Source: an uncultured Clostridia bacterium
GTDB lineage: Bacteria; Bacillota; Clostridia; Monoglobales; Monoglobaceae
Direction: 5' to 3'
NCBI GenBank assembly: GCA_947625905.1
Contig: CANQQJ010000023.1
Coordinates: forward strand, 1-53,521
DNA: 53,521 bases
Below, in pieces: positions 28,438-37,959 of the stretch (positions within the stretch are counted from its first letter, which is position 1; each line of letters starts with the position of its first letter). Both the position numbers and the translations under genes were made by a program. Under the pieces are notes generated by a model. The model did no database searches and was not told where the DNA came from. It worked only from the letters and a program-made list of their open reading frames with translations.

Positions 28438-29730
28438 TCAGAATTCGTTTATAATATTGAGCGAGCGCTCGGCGATCATCTCGGCCTTTTTGCGCTTGTC
28501 TCTGACCCTCTCGGCGAGCGGGGTTATAATTCCGTAGTTCACGTTCATCGGCTGAAAATCGGCGCAGCCCTCGTTTGAGACGTAGGCCGCCAGCGCGCCT
28601 ATCGCGGTCTCGGGCGGGATAAGTTTCGGAGGTTTGCCCAAAAGCCGCTCCGCCGCGTATCTTCCCGCGAGCAGGCCGCTTGAGGCGGACTCGACATAGC
28701 CCTCAACTCCGGTTATCTGACCCGCGAAGAATACGTTTGGCCGCTCCTTCATCGAATAGTCGGCGGAAAGCAGGCCGGGGGAATTTATATACGTGTTTCG
28801 GTGCATGACCCCGTATCTGACGAACTCGGCGTTCTCGAGCCCCGGTATCATGCCGAACACCCGCTTCTGCTCGCCGAATTTGAGATGGGTCTGAAAGCCG
28901 ACGATGTTGAACATGGTGCTTGCGGCGTTGTCCTGCCGCAGCTGAACGACCGCGTAATATTTTTCGCCCGTCTCGGGGTTATCGAGGCCCACGGGCTTTA
29001 AGGGGCCGTATCTCATGGTGTCCTCGCCGCGCCTAGCCATGACCTCGATCGGCATACAGCCCTCGAACACCTTTTTGTTTTTTTCAAACTCATGGAGCTC
29101 GGCCGTCTCGGCGGAGACCAGCGCCCTGTAGAACGCGAGATATTCGTCTTTGCTCATCGGGCAGTTGATGTAATCGGCGCCGCCCTTGCCGTATCTGGCG
29201 GCGCGGAACGCCTTTGTCATGTCTATGCTGTCGCAGGTCACGATCGGGGCCGCCGCGTCGAAAAAGTGCAGATATTCCTTTCGGGTCAGCTGCGCTATCT
29301 TTTCGGCCAGCTTGTCCGATACCAGCGGGCCCGCGGCTATGATAAGGTCATCGCCGGCGTCTATCTCTGTCACCTCGCCGAGCTTTACGTCGATCAGCGG
29401 ATGCGCCTTTATCTTGTCGGTGACCGTTTTTGAAAATCCGCCGCGGTCGACCGCCAGCGCGCCTCCCGCGGGGACACGGCAGGCGTCGGCGCACTGCATT
29501 ATGAGCGAGCCGAGGCGCCGCATTTCCTCCTTCAGAAGGCCGACCGCGTTATATATGCCGTCGGCTCTCAGCGAGTTGCTGCAAACCAGCTCGGCGAAAT
29601 TTTCGCTCTTGTGGGCGGGCGAGTATTTTTCGGGCTTCATCTCGCACAGCGTAACATGAACGCCGCGGCTTGCGGCCTGCCACGCCGCCTCGCAGCCCGC
29701 GAGGCCCGCTCCTATTATTTTCAGCTCCAT
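28438..29730 (-). CDS. trmFO: tRNA (uracil-54-C5)-methyltransferase, folate/FAD dependent
   Basis: 430 residues. The N-terminal FAD site is [34 protein letters not shown] and [11 protein letters not shown] follow, then the C-terminal [23 protein letters not shown] block. TrmFO makes ribothymidine-54 in tRNA using methylene-tetrahydrofolate, the usual enzyme in gram-positives. The topA–trmFO order is conserved. Starts just after the topA stop. Confidence 0.95.
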   Translation of the reverse strand: MELKIIGAGLAGCEAAWQAASRGVHVTLCEMKPEKYSPAHKSENFAELVCSNSLRADGIYNAVGLLKEEMRRLGSLIMQCADACRVPAGGALAVDRGGFSKTVTDKIKAHPLIDVKLGEVTEIDAGDDLIIAAGPLVSDKLAEKIAQLTRKEYLHFFDAAAPIVTCDSIDMTKAFRAARYGKGGADYINCPMSKDEYLAFYRALVSAETAELHEFEKNKKVFEGCMPIEVMARRGEDTMRYGPLKPVGLDNPETGEKYYAVVQLRQDNAASTMFNIVGFQTHLKFGEQKRVFGMIPGLENAEFVRYGVMHRNTYINSPGLLSADYSMKERPNVFFAGQITGVEGYVESASSGLLAGRYAAERLLGKPPKLIPPETAIGALAAYVSNEGCADFQPMNVNYGIITPLAERVRDKRKKAEMIAERSLNIINEF

Positions 29731-29733
29731 AAT

Positions 29734-31863
29734 TTATTGCTCTTTCTTTTTTGACTTGCTCTCGGGTTTCCTGACATAATCGCAGTTCTCGTTATAGCAA
29801 ACATAGCTTATCGGGCCCCTGCGGTACATCCGCTTTTTCATCAGCGTGCCGCCGCACTCGGGGCATTTCTCGTTTGTCGGCTCGTCCCAGGATATGAAGT
29901 CGCACTCGGGCGAGTTTGCGCAGGCGTAGAACGTGGCGCCTTTTCTGGACTTGCGCACAAGCACCTTGCCGCCGCATTTGGGGCAGGGGACGCCCAGCTC
30001 GACGGTTATTGCCTTGGTGTTGCGGCACTCGGGGAAGCCCGGGCAGGCGAGGAATTTTCCGAATCTGCCCTGCTTGTATACCATGAGCCTTCCGCATTTT
30101 TCGCACACAACGTCCGAGACCTCGTCTTTTATCTCGACATTTCCTATCTTTTCCTCAGCCTCTTTGAGAGTCTTTTCAAACGGGCCGTAGAAGTCGCCGA
30201 CCACCTTGTGCCAGTCGGTCGTGCCGTTGGCCACGTCCTCGATCTTGTCCTCCATGTTGGCGGTGAACTTGAGGTCCACTATGTCCTTGAAATTCTCTTT
30301 CATCAGGTCGGTGACGATATAGCCCAGCTCGGTGGGATAGAGCGTCCTCTTTTCGCGGGCAACATATCCGCGCGCCGTTATCGTGGCGATCGTGGGCGCG
30401 TAGGTGCTGGGCCTGCCTATGCCCTCTTCCTCCATGGCCTTAACGAGCGACGCCTCGGTATAGCGCGGGGGCGGCTGGGTAAAATGCTGCTCGGGAGTTA
30501 TCGCCGCCGCCTTGAGGCTTTGCCCCTCGGTCAGGGCGGGCAGCTTTTTCAGCTTCTCCTCCTCGGTGTCGCGGCCCTCCACATAGAGCGTGGTGAAGCC
30601 CGCGAACTTGACCGTGCTGCCGCTCGCCTTGAGCATATATTTGTCGGTCGTTATGTCGGCGTTCACGGTGTCGAGCACCGCGTCCTCCATCTGGCTGGCT
30701 ATGAACCTCTGCCAGATCAGGCGGTACAGCTTATACTGGTCGGGCTTAAAGGTCGCCTTGTATTTTTCCGGATTGTTGGCCGCGAACGTGGGCCTTATCG
30801 CCTCGTGGGCGTCCTGCGCCGATTTTTTCGCCTTGTAGACCTTGGGCCTTACGGGGACGTATTCACTGCCGAATTTATCGGCTATATAGGCTCTGGCCTC
30901 GCTTTGGGCCACAGACGCTATGCGCAGCGAGTCGGTCCTCATATAGGTTATAAAGCCCATCTCGTAAAGCTGCTGCGCCGCCATCATGGTCCTGCGCGTC
31001 GTGAAATTGAGCTTTCGCGACGCCTCCTGCTGCATGGTGCTGGTGGTGAACGGAGGCGCGGGACGGCGCTTTGTCTCTTTTTTGATGATCTTTGAGACAG
31101 TGAAGTCGGAGCCCTTGAGCTCGTTTGTTATCCTCATCGCCGTTTCCTCGTCCTCGACCGCCAGCTTTTTGCCGTCGCTCAGGCCGTGGAACCTGGCTGT
31201 AAACGGCAGTCTGCCCTTCTCGTTTGTGAGCTTGGCCTCGATCGACCAGTATTCTCGCGGGATAAACGCGTCGATCTCGCGCTCCCTGTCCACGATCATC
31301 CTCGTCACGGCGGACTGCACTCTGCCCGCGCTGAGGCCCTTTTTAACCTTTTTCCAAAGCAGCGGGCTGATTTGATAGCCCACTATCCTGTCAAGCACCC
31401 TGCGGGTCTGCTGGGCGTCGACCAGGTCCATGTCTATCGCTCTCGCTTGTTTTACGGCCTGCTTTACCGCGTCTTTGGTGACCTCGTTGAAGGTTATGCG
31501 GCAGGCGCTTTGCGGGTCGATGTCTAGTATGTGCGCCAGGTGCCAGGATATCGCCTCGCCCTCGCGGTCGGGGTCGGTCGCGAGGTACACGGCGGACGCC
31601 GCCTTGGCCTTTTTCTTGAGCTTGGCGATAACGTCGCCCTTGCCCCTGATCGTGATATACTTGGGCTCGAAATTATTGTCAAAGTCTATGCCGAGCTGAC
31701 TCTTGGGCAGGTCCCTAAGATGCCCCATGGTCGCCTCGATATTGTATGTGCTGCCGAGATACTTTTTGACGCTGCCGACCTTTGTGGGAGACTCCACGAT
31801 CACCAGCTTCTTTTTTCTCTCGGCCGTTGTTTTCTTGGTCGTTGTTTTTCTTTTCTCAGCCAT
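29734..31863 (-). CDS. topA: DNA topoisomerase I
   Basis: 709 residues. Type IA enzyme: TOPRIM domain (LVIVESPTKVGSVKKYLG near the N-terminus, ATDPDREGEAISWHL), catalytic Tyr in GFITYMRTDSLRIA near 310, and three C-terminal four-Cys zinc ribbons (CEKCGRLMVYKQGRFGKFLACPGFPEC, split by the loop; CPKCGGKVL; CPECGGTLM). It relaxes negative supercoils. N-terminal Lys/Thr-rich extension of about 17 residues. CGGAGGA precedes the ATG. Confidence 0.96.
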   Translation of the reverse strand: MAEKRKTTTKKTTAERKKKLVIVESPTKVGSVKKYLGSTYNIEATMGHLRDLPKSQLGIDFDNNFEPKYITIRGKGDVIAKLKKKAKAASAVYLATDPDREGEAISWHLAHILDIDPQSACRITFNEVTKDAVKQAVKQARAIDMDLVDAQQTRRVLDRIVGYQISPLLWKKVKKGLSAGRVQSAVTRMIVDREREIDAFIPREYWSIEAKLTNEKGRLPFTARFHGLSDGKKLAVEDEETAMRITNELKGSDFTVSKIIKKETKRRPAPPFTTSTMQQEASRKLNFTTRRTMMAAQQLYEMGFITYMRTDSLRIASVAQSEARAYIADKFGSEYVPVRPKVYKAKKSAQDAHEAIRPTFAANNPEKYKATFKPDQYKLYRLIWQRFIASQMEDAVLDTVNADITTDKYMLKASGSTVKFAGFTTLYVEGRDTEEEKLKKLPALTEGQSLKAAAITPEQHFTQPPPRYTEASLVKAMEEEGIGRPSTYAPTIATITARGYVAREKRTLYPTELGYIVTDLMKENFKDIVDLKFTANMEDKIEDVANGTTDWHKVVGDFYGPFEKTLKEAEEKIGNVEIKDEVSDVVCEKCGRLMVYKQGRFGKFLACPGFPECRNTKAITVELGVPCPKCGGKVLVRKSRKGATFYACANSPECDFISWDEPTNEKCPECGGTLMKKRMYRRGPISYVCYNENCDYVRKPESKSKKKEQ

Positions 31864-31877
31864 AAATTATCCTCCGT

Positions 31878-33086
31878 TTATTCAAGAGTATATAAATTTC
31901 CGGCATGCTGTCTGATTATGCCCTTGAGCTGAAGCAGCACAACCGAGCTGTTCACGTCGGAAGTATTTAGCTCAGTATTCCTTATTATTTCATCAATATG
32001 CACAGTCTCGCCCGACTTGCACATATATTTTACGATTTTTGCCTCTTTCGGGCCGAATTTTGAAAAATCAAAACGGCTCATCCTGCTCTCCGCGGTCTCG
32101 GCGGCGGGTCTGCTTTCGGGCGCCGCTCCGGCTTGCGGCTCGGACGTCACGACGGTTTTCTCGCGGGGCGGCTTTACTATCGCCGCAGCTCCGTGATCAA
32201 GCATATCGCCGAAACGGTCCGCATACTCGGAAATTATGTCGCCGCAGCCCAGCACCGCCGCGGCTCCGTCGCGGATAAGCCCGTTGGGCAGCGCGGCGCC
32301 GTCGTCGAGCGGACTTCCCGGGATCGCGAAAACATCCCTGTCGTACATCTGCGCGTATTTGGCGGTTATGGCGGTACCGCTGCGCTCGGTCCCTCCCGAG
32401 ATAAGCACGCCGCTTGAAACGCCCGCGATTATTCTGTTGCGCTCGCGGTAGAAATAGTCTCTGCCCTTGACGCCCGGCGGCTGCTCTGAAATTATCATGC
32501 CGCGCTTTAATATTTTTCCGTAGAGCTCCGTGTTGCTTTTCGGATATATGACATTGACGCCGCCCGCCAGCACCGCGACGGTGAGCCCGCCCGCGTCGAG
32601 CGCGCCCAAATGCGCCTCGGCGTCAAGCCCTCTCGCCATGCCGCTGACTATGACCGCGCCGCTTTTCGCCATGTCTTCACACAGTTTGCGGGTGAAGCGG
32701 AGCTTGTCGTCCGACGCCTCCCTGGAGCCGACGACCGCAACGGTAAAATACTCGTTTAAGTCAATGTCAAGCCCCGCGGCGTACAGGATCTGCGGCGGCG
32801 CCGGAGTGTTGCGCAGCAGATCGGGATAATCGCCGTCCGAGATATGGATAGGCCTTATGCCCTTATCCTCGCAGTCTCTCAAAATCTGCTCCGCGCCGCT
32901 CAGGTCTTTATCAAGGGCGGACGGATAATACGAGCCGAGCACGCGCTCGATCTCGCGGACGCTCACGCCGCCGTCAAAAATATTCTCCGCGCCGCCGAGC
33001 TCCGTCACGCATTTTTGTATCACCGTGGGTCTGTGACCGCACACTCGGGTCAGCCACAGGCTTTTAAGGAGTTTATCTCTTTCCAT
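31878..33086 (-). CDS. dprA: DNA-processing protein DprA
   Basis: 402 residues. The Rossmann-like core carries VAVVGSREASDDKLRFTRKLC, VSGMARGLDAEAHLGAL and VLAGGVNVIYPKSN; the RNRIIAGVSSGVLI and GTAITAKYA blocks follow. A 40-residue Pro/Ala linker leads to a winged-helix C-terminus (EAKIVKYMCKSGETVHIDEIIRNTELNTSDVNSSVVLLQL, split). DprA loads RecA on incoming DNA during transformation. The dprA–topA–trmFO order matches Bacillus. Confidence 0.94.
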   Translation of the reverse strand: MERDKLLKSLWLTRVCGHRPTVIQKCVTELGGAENIFDGGVSVREIERVLGSYYPSALDKDLSGAEQILRDCEDKGIRPIHISDGDYPDLLRNTPAPPQILYAAGLDIDLNEYFTVAVVGSREASDDKLRFTRKLCEDMAKSGAVIVSGMARGLDAEAHLGALDAGGLTVAVLAGGVNVIYPKSNTELYGKILKRGMIISEQPPGVKGRDYFYRERNRIIAGVSSGVLISGGTERSGTAITAKYAQMYDRDVFAIPGSPLDDGAALPNGLIRDGAAAVLGCGDIISEYADRFGDMLDHGAAAIVKPPREKTVVTSEPQAGAAPESRPAAETAESRMSRFDFSKFGPKEAKIVKYMCKSGETVHIDEIIRNTELNTSDVNSSVVLLQLKGIIRQHAGNLYTLE

Positions 33087-33115
33087 ATCAAACCACCCGA
33101 ATCAAACCAACGATT

Positions 33116-33901
33116 TTAATTACGCAGAGCGTACATCAGCACGCCCGCCGCGACCGCCGCGTTGAGCGACTCGACCTTGCCGTCCATCGGTATGCGCACT
33201 CTGACGTCGGAAAGTCCGAGTGCCTCTTTCGAAACGCCTCTCGCCTCGCTGCCGATAATCGCGGCTATCTTTTTTCCGTGCGTTTCTTTGGCGTATTCAA
33301 ACAGGTCAACGCTGCCCGAAAGCTCGGTTGCCGCAATCTCAAAGCCGCGCTCCTTGAGCCCGCGGATAACATCGAGCCCGCAGCCGCAGGCAAACTTCAC
33401 GCGGAAGATCGAGCCCATCGTGGAGCGGACGGCCTTGGGGTTATATATGTCCGCGCAGCCGCTCAGCATATACACCGCGTCGATTCCTGCCGCCTCGGCG
33501 GTTCTGAGCATCGCGCCCACGTTCCCGGGCTCCGAGACCCCGTCGAGTATAAGGACTCTTGACATATCGTCCGTGAGCTTCGGCACCCCGCCGCCCGTCT
33601 CAAGCAGCGCCGAGACGCCCTGGGGCGTCACCGTGTCGGACGCGGCGCGGAACAGTCTGTCGGGCACCGAGCATACCGAGAACCCAGCCTTGTCGAGCGC
33701 GCCCGGCAGAGGGTCGCCGTCCGCAAACGTTTCCGAAACAAAAATATGCCTGATCCTGCCCGGAGCGTCGGCGGCCGCCTCCTCGGTCATGCGCCTGCCC
33801 TCGACAAGGTAAAGGCCGTGTTTTTTCCTGCCCTTTAAGGTCGCGGCGGCGGTCATCAGCTTCAGTTTTTTGTTGTCCTTTGATGTGATTTTCTCGATCA
33901 T
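33116..33901 (-). CDS. TrmH/SpoU-family RNA 2′-O-ribose methyltransferase
   Basis: 261 residues. A short N-terminal substrate-binding domain (KLKLMTAAATLKGRKKHGLYLVEG) precedes the SPOUT knot domain, with motifs LDGVSEPGNVGAMLRTAEAAG, IIGSEARGVS and VRIPMDGKVESLNAAVAAGVLMYALR. The target is probably 23S rRNA (RlmB-like), and the exact nucleotide cannot be told. It commonly follows rplT in Firmicutes, as here. GAGG precedes the ATG. Confidence 0.9.
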   Translation of the reverse strand: MIEKITSKDNKKLKLMTAAATLKGRKKHGLYLVEGRRMTEEAAADAPGRIRHIFVSETFADGDPLPGALDKAGFSVCSVPDRLFRAASDTVTPQGVSALLETGGGVPKLTDDMSRVLILDGVSEPGNVGAMLRTAEAAGIDAVYMLSGCADIYNPKAVRSTMGSIFRVKFACGCGLDVIRGLKERGFEIAATELSGSVDLFEYAKETHGKKIAAIIGSEARGVSKEALGLSDVRVRIPMDGKVESLNAAVAAGVLMYALRN

Positions 33902-33924
33902 ATTTTACCTCGGGTTCCGATATT

Positions 33925-33969
33925 CAAAAAAATGCAAAAGTTATACCCGCGATATCGGGTATAACTTTA
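33925..33969 (-). terminator. Terminator of the infC operon
   Basis: AAAGTTATACCCG and CGGGTATAACTTT form a 13-bp stem, with a T-rich run after it on the minus strand. It separates rplT from the methyltransferase gene. Confidence 0.88.
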
Positions 33970-33975
33970 AGCTGC

Positions 33976-34320
33976 TTATTTTACCTTCTCAACAAGCTGC
34001 GTGAACGCTTCCGGGTCGGAAATCGCTATCTCGGACAGCATTTTTCTGTTGATGTTTATGTTGTTCTTTTTGAGTCCGTCCATAAACTTGCTGTAGCTTA
34101 TGCCGTTTGCTCTCGCCGCCGCGTTGATACGGGCGATCCAAAGCTGTCTGAACTCTCTCTTCTTGGCCTTTCTGTCTCTGTAGGCATACGCCAGGGACTT
34201 CATAACAGCCTGATTGGCCGTTCTGAACAGCTTGCTCTTGGCGCCTCTGTAGCCCTTGGCCAGCTTTAAAACTTTTTTGCGTCTCGCGCGTGTCTTGACC
34301 GCGCCCTTTATTCTTGCCAT
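33976..34320 (-). CDS. rplT: Ribosomal protein L20
   Basis: 114 residues, strongly basic, with the family start [25 protein letters not shown] and the conserved core [21 protein letters not shown]20 binds 23S rRNA early in 50S assembly and in many bacteria represses its own operon through the leader. Length is normal. Confidence 0.98.
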   Translation of the reverse strand: MARIKGAVKTRARRKKVLKLAKGYRGAKSKLFRTANQAVMKSLAYAYRDRKAKKREFRQLWIARINAAARANGISYSKFMDGLKKNNININRKMLSEIAISDPEAFTQLVEKVK

Positions 34321-34373
34321 AGTAATTTTCCTTTCTGATTTCTAAAGTTTTATAAACCGAATCGGTACGCGGT

Positions 34374-34571
34374 TTATTTGTAAGGCATCATAGCCTTGAT
34401 CGTGGCCTCGTTGGCCTTGGCGAGATAACCGCCCTTTCTGAGCTTTCTCTTTCTCTTGGTAGACTTCTTGTTAAGAATGTGGCTCCTGTAAGCCTTACCT
34501 CTCTTCACCTTGCCGTTTTTGGTAACGCTGAAACGCTTTGCCGCGGCTCTGTGTGTCTTAATTTTAGGCAT
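34374..34571 (-). CDS. rpmI: Ribosomal protein L35
   Basis: 65 residues, starting [21 protein letters not shown], with [16 protein letters not shown] typical of L35. The ATG at 34571 follows GAAGGAG; the upstream in-frame extension is not supported. Central gene of the infC–rpmI–rplT operon. Confidence 0.97.
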   Translation of the reverse strand: MPKIKTHRAAAKRFSVTKNGKVKRGKAYRSHILNKKSTKRKRKLRKGGYLAKANEATIKAMMPYK

Positions 34572-34627
34572 TTTCTTTTCTCCTTCCGTTTTGTTATTCT
34601 GATTAAAGCATATCATGCAATGTTTGA

Positions 34628-35143
34628 CTACTTCTTTTTGGGTGTGATAAACATAGCCATATTTCTGCCTTCCATTTTGAGACCCTTGTCAACGTCGCCG
34701 TACTCGGCGGCGCCCTCCTTGAATCTCATCAGGATGTCTCTGCCCATGGATGAATGGGTGATCTCACGACCTCTGAACCTGACCGAAACCTTGACCTTGT
34801 CGCCGTTTTTGAGAAACTTCAAAGCGGCCTTGAGCTTGGTGTTGAAATCATGATCGTCGATATTCGGACTCAGGCGAACCTCTTTGACCGCCACGACCTT
34901 CTGGTTCTTGCGGTTCTCTTTCTCGCGCTTTGAAAGCTCGAACTTATGCTTGCCGTAGTCCATGATCTTGCACACCGGCGGCTTGGCCTGGGGCGCGATC
35001 TTCACCAGATCAAGATTTTTCGAATCGGCGGCCGCCTGAGCTTTCGCTATCGGCACGATACCCAGCTGCTCGCCGCCCGGCCCGATCAGACGAACCTCTT
35101 TGTCTCTGATCTGGTCGTTGATCATCAAATCCTGCTTAGCTAT
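34628..35143 (-). CDS. infC: Translation initiation factor IF-3, probable AUA start
   Basis: 171 residues with the family start [23 protein letters not shown], linker region and C-terminal [25 protein letters not shown], split by the beta turn. The ribosome binding site GGGAGGTG lies eight bases before an ATA codon at 35143, reading [10 protein letters not shown]. The first ATG in frame is six codons later, too far from the site. Rare start codons on infC are the known basis of IF3 autoregulation in other bacteria (AUU in E. coli). First gene of the operon, behind a leader hairpin. Confidence 0.93.
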   Translation of the reverse strand: MAKQDLMINDQIRDKEVRLIGPGGEQLGIVPIAKAQAAADSKNLDLVKIAPQAKPPVCKIMDYGKHKFELSKREKENRKNQKVVAVKEVRLSPNIDDHDFNTKLKAALKFLKNGDKVKVSVRFRGREITHSSMGRDILMRFKEGAAEYGDVDKGLKMEGRNMAMFITPKKK

Positions 35144-35172
35144 ACAAAACACCTCCCAAATTAATATTGCAT

Positions 35173-35202
35173 AAAAAATGCGGCGCGCAAAAGCACGCCG
35201 CA
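35173..35202 (-). terminator. Attenuator hairpin in the infC leader
   Basis: In the minus-strand RNA, UGCGGCGUGC pairs with GCGCGCCGCA around a UUUU loop and is followed by six U. It lies between promoter and infC and looks like a leader terminator. Operon control by L20 or IF3 would act here; the factor is inference. Confidence 0.8.
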
Positions 35203-35292
35203 ATATAAACCCAAATAAAAATTCAAATTATATTGCCCTTTCGCTGTTCGCTGAGGGGAGAAGCGCGACTTCTGCTTTATTCAACGCATGAT

Positions 35293-35321
35293 ATTTTAGC
35301 ACACTTAAAACCGTATGTCAA
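35293..35321 (-). promoter_or_regulatory. Promoter of the infC operon
   Basis: Minus-strand TTGACA (35316–35321), 17 bases, TAAAAT (35293–35298). It gives a leader of about 145 bases before infC, long enough for attenuation. Confidence 0.82.
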
Positions 35322-35377
35322 GCATTTTTTTGAAAAATTTTTAAATTTATCCCGACGCGCGCGACGCCAAAAAACTC

Positions 35378-35406
35378 TTGTCAAATTATGGCGCCTGTGT
35401 TATAAT
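35378..35406 (+). promoter_or_regulatory. Promoter of the DHHW-domain gene
   Basis: TTGTCA (35378–35383), 17 bases, TATAAT (35401–35406), then GGAGGG and an ATG at 35425. The untranslated leader is only about 12 bases. Confidence 0.8.
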
Positions 35407-35424
35407 GTGCTGCGGAGGGTTTTT

Positions 35425-36918
35425 ATGAATACAAAAATAATGAAAGAAAAACTTAACGGTTTAAAAAAATATCTCAAGCGCCTCAAAAACAAAAAGGTGC
35501 TCGTCTGCGCGGCGGTGTGCGCGGCGGTCATATGCATCGCGATAGCCGCGTGCTCGCGCCCGTCGGATAACGGCATCAGGCTTTTCGCCAAGGGCGAAGA
35601 GGTCGTTTGCCCCGCTCCGATATACACTGAGAACGGGTCGGCCATGGTGCCCCTGCGGGCTGTCTGTGACGCTTTCGGTGCCTCGATCAAGTGGGACGAC
35701 AAGACCGAGAGCATGGCGGTCACCCTTGAGCCGGTGACCGTGCATTTCGCGATCGGCAGCGACAAAATGATAAAATACGGTCAGCCCGTGGATATGGGCG
35801 CGGCGGCCTGCTTTTCGGGCGATTACGCCATGGTCCCCGTCAGAGCGATAGCCGACGCCTTCGGATATCCCGTCGAGTGGGACGATAAAAACAAAGCGAT
35901 ATTCATGGGCGAGAGGGTCGAGCTTGACCCGAACCCGGTATCGGGCACGGTCGTGACCGACGAGTTCAGACACGAGCAAGATCTGGGCACATACAACAGC
36001 ATAAGCGTTTTTTCAAACGGGAGCGAGAATTTCGGCATGGAGCTTCTGAGTCTTGACGACAGCAGCGGGGCCTACGCCGACGCGGTCGAAAAGATAGCGC
36101 GCTCGGTGCCCGACGCGGATGTGTATAATATTCTGGCGCCGACGGCGCAGGAATTCTACGCGCCCAACTCACGACGGACAAATCAGACCGCGGGCATCAA
36201 GGCGGTTTACGACGACCTGATCTCGCGCGACATACCCAACCTTGAGCTTATAAACGTTGTCGGCACTCTGTCGGAGCACGCGGGCGAAAAAATCTATTTC
36301 TGCACCGACCACCACTGGACCCAAAGAGGCGCCTACTACGCCTACGCCGAATACTCGGCTGAAAACCCAAACATAGACAATCTTGAGCCTCTTCAGAATT
36401 ACCGCACAGAAAACCGATACGGAATGCTGGGATCGCTCACGTCGTTTATGTCCGGCACGCGCGGCAGCGATCTGATCGCTCAAAATCCCGATATGCTGCA
36501 GCTGTTTTATCCCAAATCGGAATACGAGGGCGCGGTCTACAGCGACCCGTTCATGACCTCGTATATGCAGAGCGTCGTGCCTGTCTATCCGTGGCTCAAC
36601 AATTACAGCTGTTTTCTCCAGGGCGATTACCCGCTGGAGGTTTTCAAGACCAACGTCAATAACGGCAGGAAGATATGCATAGTGAAGGAATCTTTCGGCG
36701 ACGCGTTCTCGGTTTGGGCGCTGAATAATTACGAGGAAGTCTACATAATAGATTACAGGATGTGGAACGGCGGCACCTACGGCGGCTACGGCAGCGGAGC
36801 GTACTCATTTAAGCTCAGGGAGTTTTACGATTTTGTGAAATTCGACGATCTGGTTATAATAAGCTATCCCGTCTCGGTGAGCGTGAAGCAGCAGACCGAC
36901 CTGCTTGGGGCACTGTAG
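35425..36918 (+). CDS. Membrane-anchored stalk-like domain fused to DHHW/AlgX-like SGNH domain
   Basis: 497 residues. A hydrophobic segment at about 26–43 ends in AACS and could be a lipobox or anchor. Two copper-amine-oxidase-N-like repeats follow (about 60–165): NGSAMVPLRAVCDAFGASIKWDD is split at the turn, then AMVPVRAIADAFGYPVEWDD. From about 180 the protein is DHHW/AlgX-like: FCTDHHWTQRGAYYAY is the signature, IVKESFGDAF corresponds to the SGNH nucleophile region but with Glu before Ser. Relatives help O-acetylate surface polysaccharides; no acyltransferase partner is adjacent. The stop TAG is the edge of the following repeat (TAGGGAC). Confidence 0.8.
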   Translation: MNTKIMKEKLNGLKKYLKRLKNKKVLVCAAVCAAVICIAIAACSRPSDNGIRLFAKGEEVVCPAPIYTENGSAMVPLRAVCDAFGASIKWDDKTESMAVTLEPVTVHFAIGSDKMIKYGQPVDMGAAACFSGDYAMVPVRAIADAFGYPVEWDDKNKAIFMGERVELDPNPVSGTVVTDEFRHEQDLGTYNSISVFSNGSENFGMELLSLDDSSGAYADAVEKIARSVPDADVYNILAPTAQEFYAPNSRRTNQTAGIKAVYDDLISRDIPNLELINVVGTLSEHAGEKIYFCTDHHWTQRGAYYAYAEYSAENPNIDNLEPLQNYRTENRYGMLGSLTSFMSGTRGSDLIAQNPDMLQLFYPKSEYEGAVYSDPFMTSYMQSVVPVYPWLNNYSCFLQGDYPLEVFKTNVNNGRKICIVKESFGDAFSVWALNNYEEVYIIDYRMWNGGTYGGYGSGAYSFKLREFYDFVKFDDLVIISYPVSVSVKQQTDLLGAL

Positions 36919-37250
36919 GGACGTCTGCCTCGCCCCTTGGGGAGAGGTGCCCGCTTGCGGGCGGAGAGGGGTCAACATAGGTACCAGAGATTAGGGTCTA
37001 GGGACTAGGAGCCCCTCTCAGTCGCCTTCGGCGCCAGCATTAAGGAAGCTCTTGGTCAAAATTGCAAGCAATTTTGAAAGATAGCTTTGAACCCGCAAGC
37101 AAGCTTGCTGATTATCCCCAAGGGGCGAGCCGGGACGCCGAGGTCGTCGTCCCCTACGACCACATTACGCATAATGCCGTAGGGGCGGACGACCCCGGCC
37201 GCCCGTTCTATTCGCTATTCACTATTCACTAATCACTACGTTTGGAGGTC
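36914..37250. repeat. Mosaic repeats between DHHW gene and ung
   Basis: No gene. A large inverted structure opens with GCCTCGCCCCTTGGGGAGAG, closes with CCCCAAGGGGCGAGCC, and holds variable filler that includes an AAAATTGCAAGCAATTTT palindrome. It is followed by GACGCCGAGGTCGTCGTC (37131–37158), GTAGGGGCGGACGACCCC (37177–37205) and ACTATTC strings that end 5 bases before the ung ribosome binding site. Confidence 0.88.
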
Positions 37251-37255
37251 ATTTT

Positions 37256-37927
37256 ATGGTTAATATTGGAAACGACTGGGATGAAATATTGGGCGGCGAG
37301 TTTAAAAAAGATTACTACTTGAAGCTTCGGGCGTTTCTGGCTCGGGAGTACAGGACCGGCACGGTCTATCCCGATATGTACGATATATTCAACGCCCTTA
37401 AATACACGCCATACAATGATGTCAAGGCGGTCATACTCGGGCAGGACCCGTACCACGGCCCGGGTCAGGCGCACGGCTTGTGCTTCTCGGTGCTTCCGGG
37501 GATAACGCCTCCGCCGTCGCTCAAAAATATTTACAGGGAAATATACGACGAATACGGCACCCCGATGCCCGAGGGGGGCGAGCTGACCGGCTGGGCGAAG
37601 CAGGGGGTGCTGCTTTTAAACACGGTGCTGACCGTGAGAGCGGGCATGGCGAACTCGCACCGCGGCATGGGCTGGGAGATACTGACCGACAGGATCATAT
37701 CGCTCTTAAACGAGCGCAAGCAGCCGATCGTGTTTATGCTCTGGGGCGCGAACGCCAGACAGAAAACCGCGCTGATCACAAACCCGAGCCATCTTGTGCT
37801 GACCGCGGCGCACCCGAGCCCGCTCTCGGCGTACAACGGATTTTTCGGCTGCGGGCATTTCAGAAAATGCAACGATTTCCTCTCGGCAAACGGCTGTGAG
37901 GCGATAAACTGGCAAAAAACGGTCTGA
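37256..37927 (+). CDS. ung: Uracil-DNA glycosylase, family 1
   Basis: 223 residues. Catalytic Asp64 is in GQDPYHGPGQAHGL (62–75); Asn122 in LLNT contacts uracil; His186 is in HPSPLSA (186–192). It removes uracil from DNA to begin base excision repair. Length and motif spacing match E. coli Ung. TTTGGAGG before the ATG directly abuts the mosaic repeat, and no separate promoter is visible, so transcription probably comes through the repeat. Confidence 0.97.
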   Translation: MVNIGNDWDEILGGEFKKDYYLKLRAFLAREYRTGTVYPDMYDIFNALKYTPYNDVKAVILGQDPYHGPGQAHGLCFSVLPGITPPPSLKNIYREIYDEYGTPMPEGGELTGWAKQGVLLLNTVLTVRAGMANSHRGMGWEILTDRIISLLNERKQPIVFMLWGANARQKTALITNPSHLVLTAAHPSPLSAYNGFFGCGHFRKCNDFLSANGCEAINWQKTV

Positions 37928-37959
37928 AAAAATTTAAATAAGAATATATCGTTTTGATT

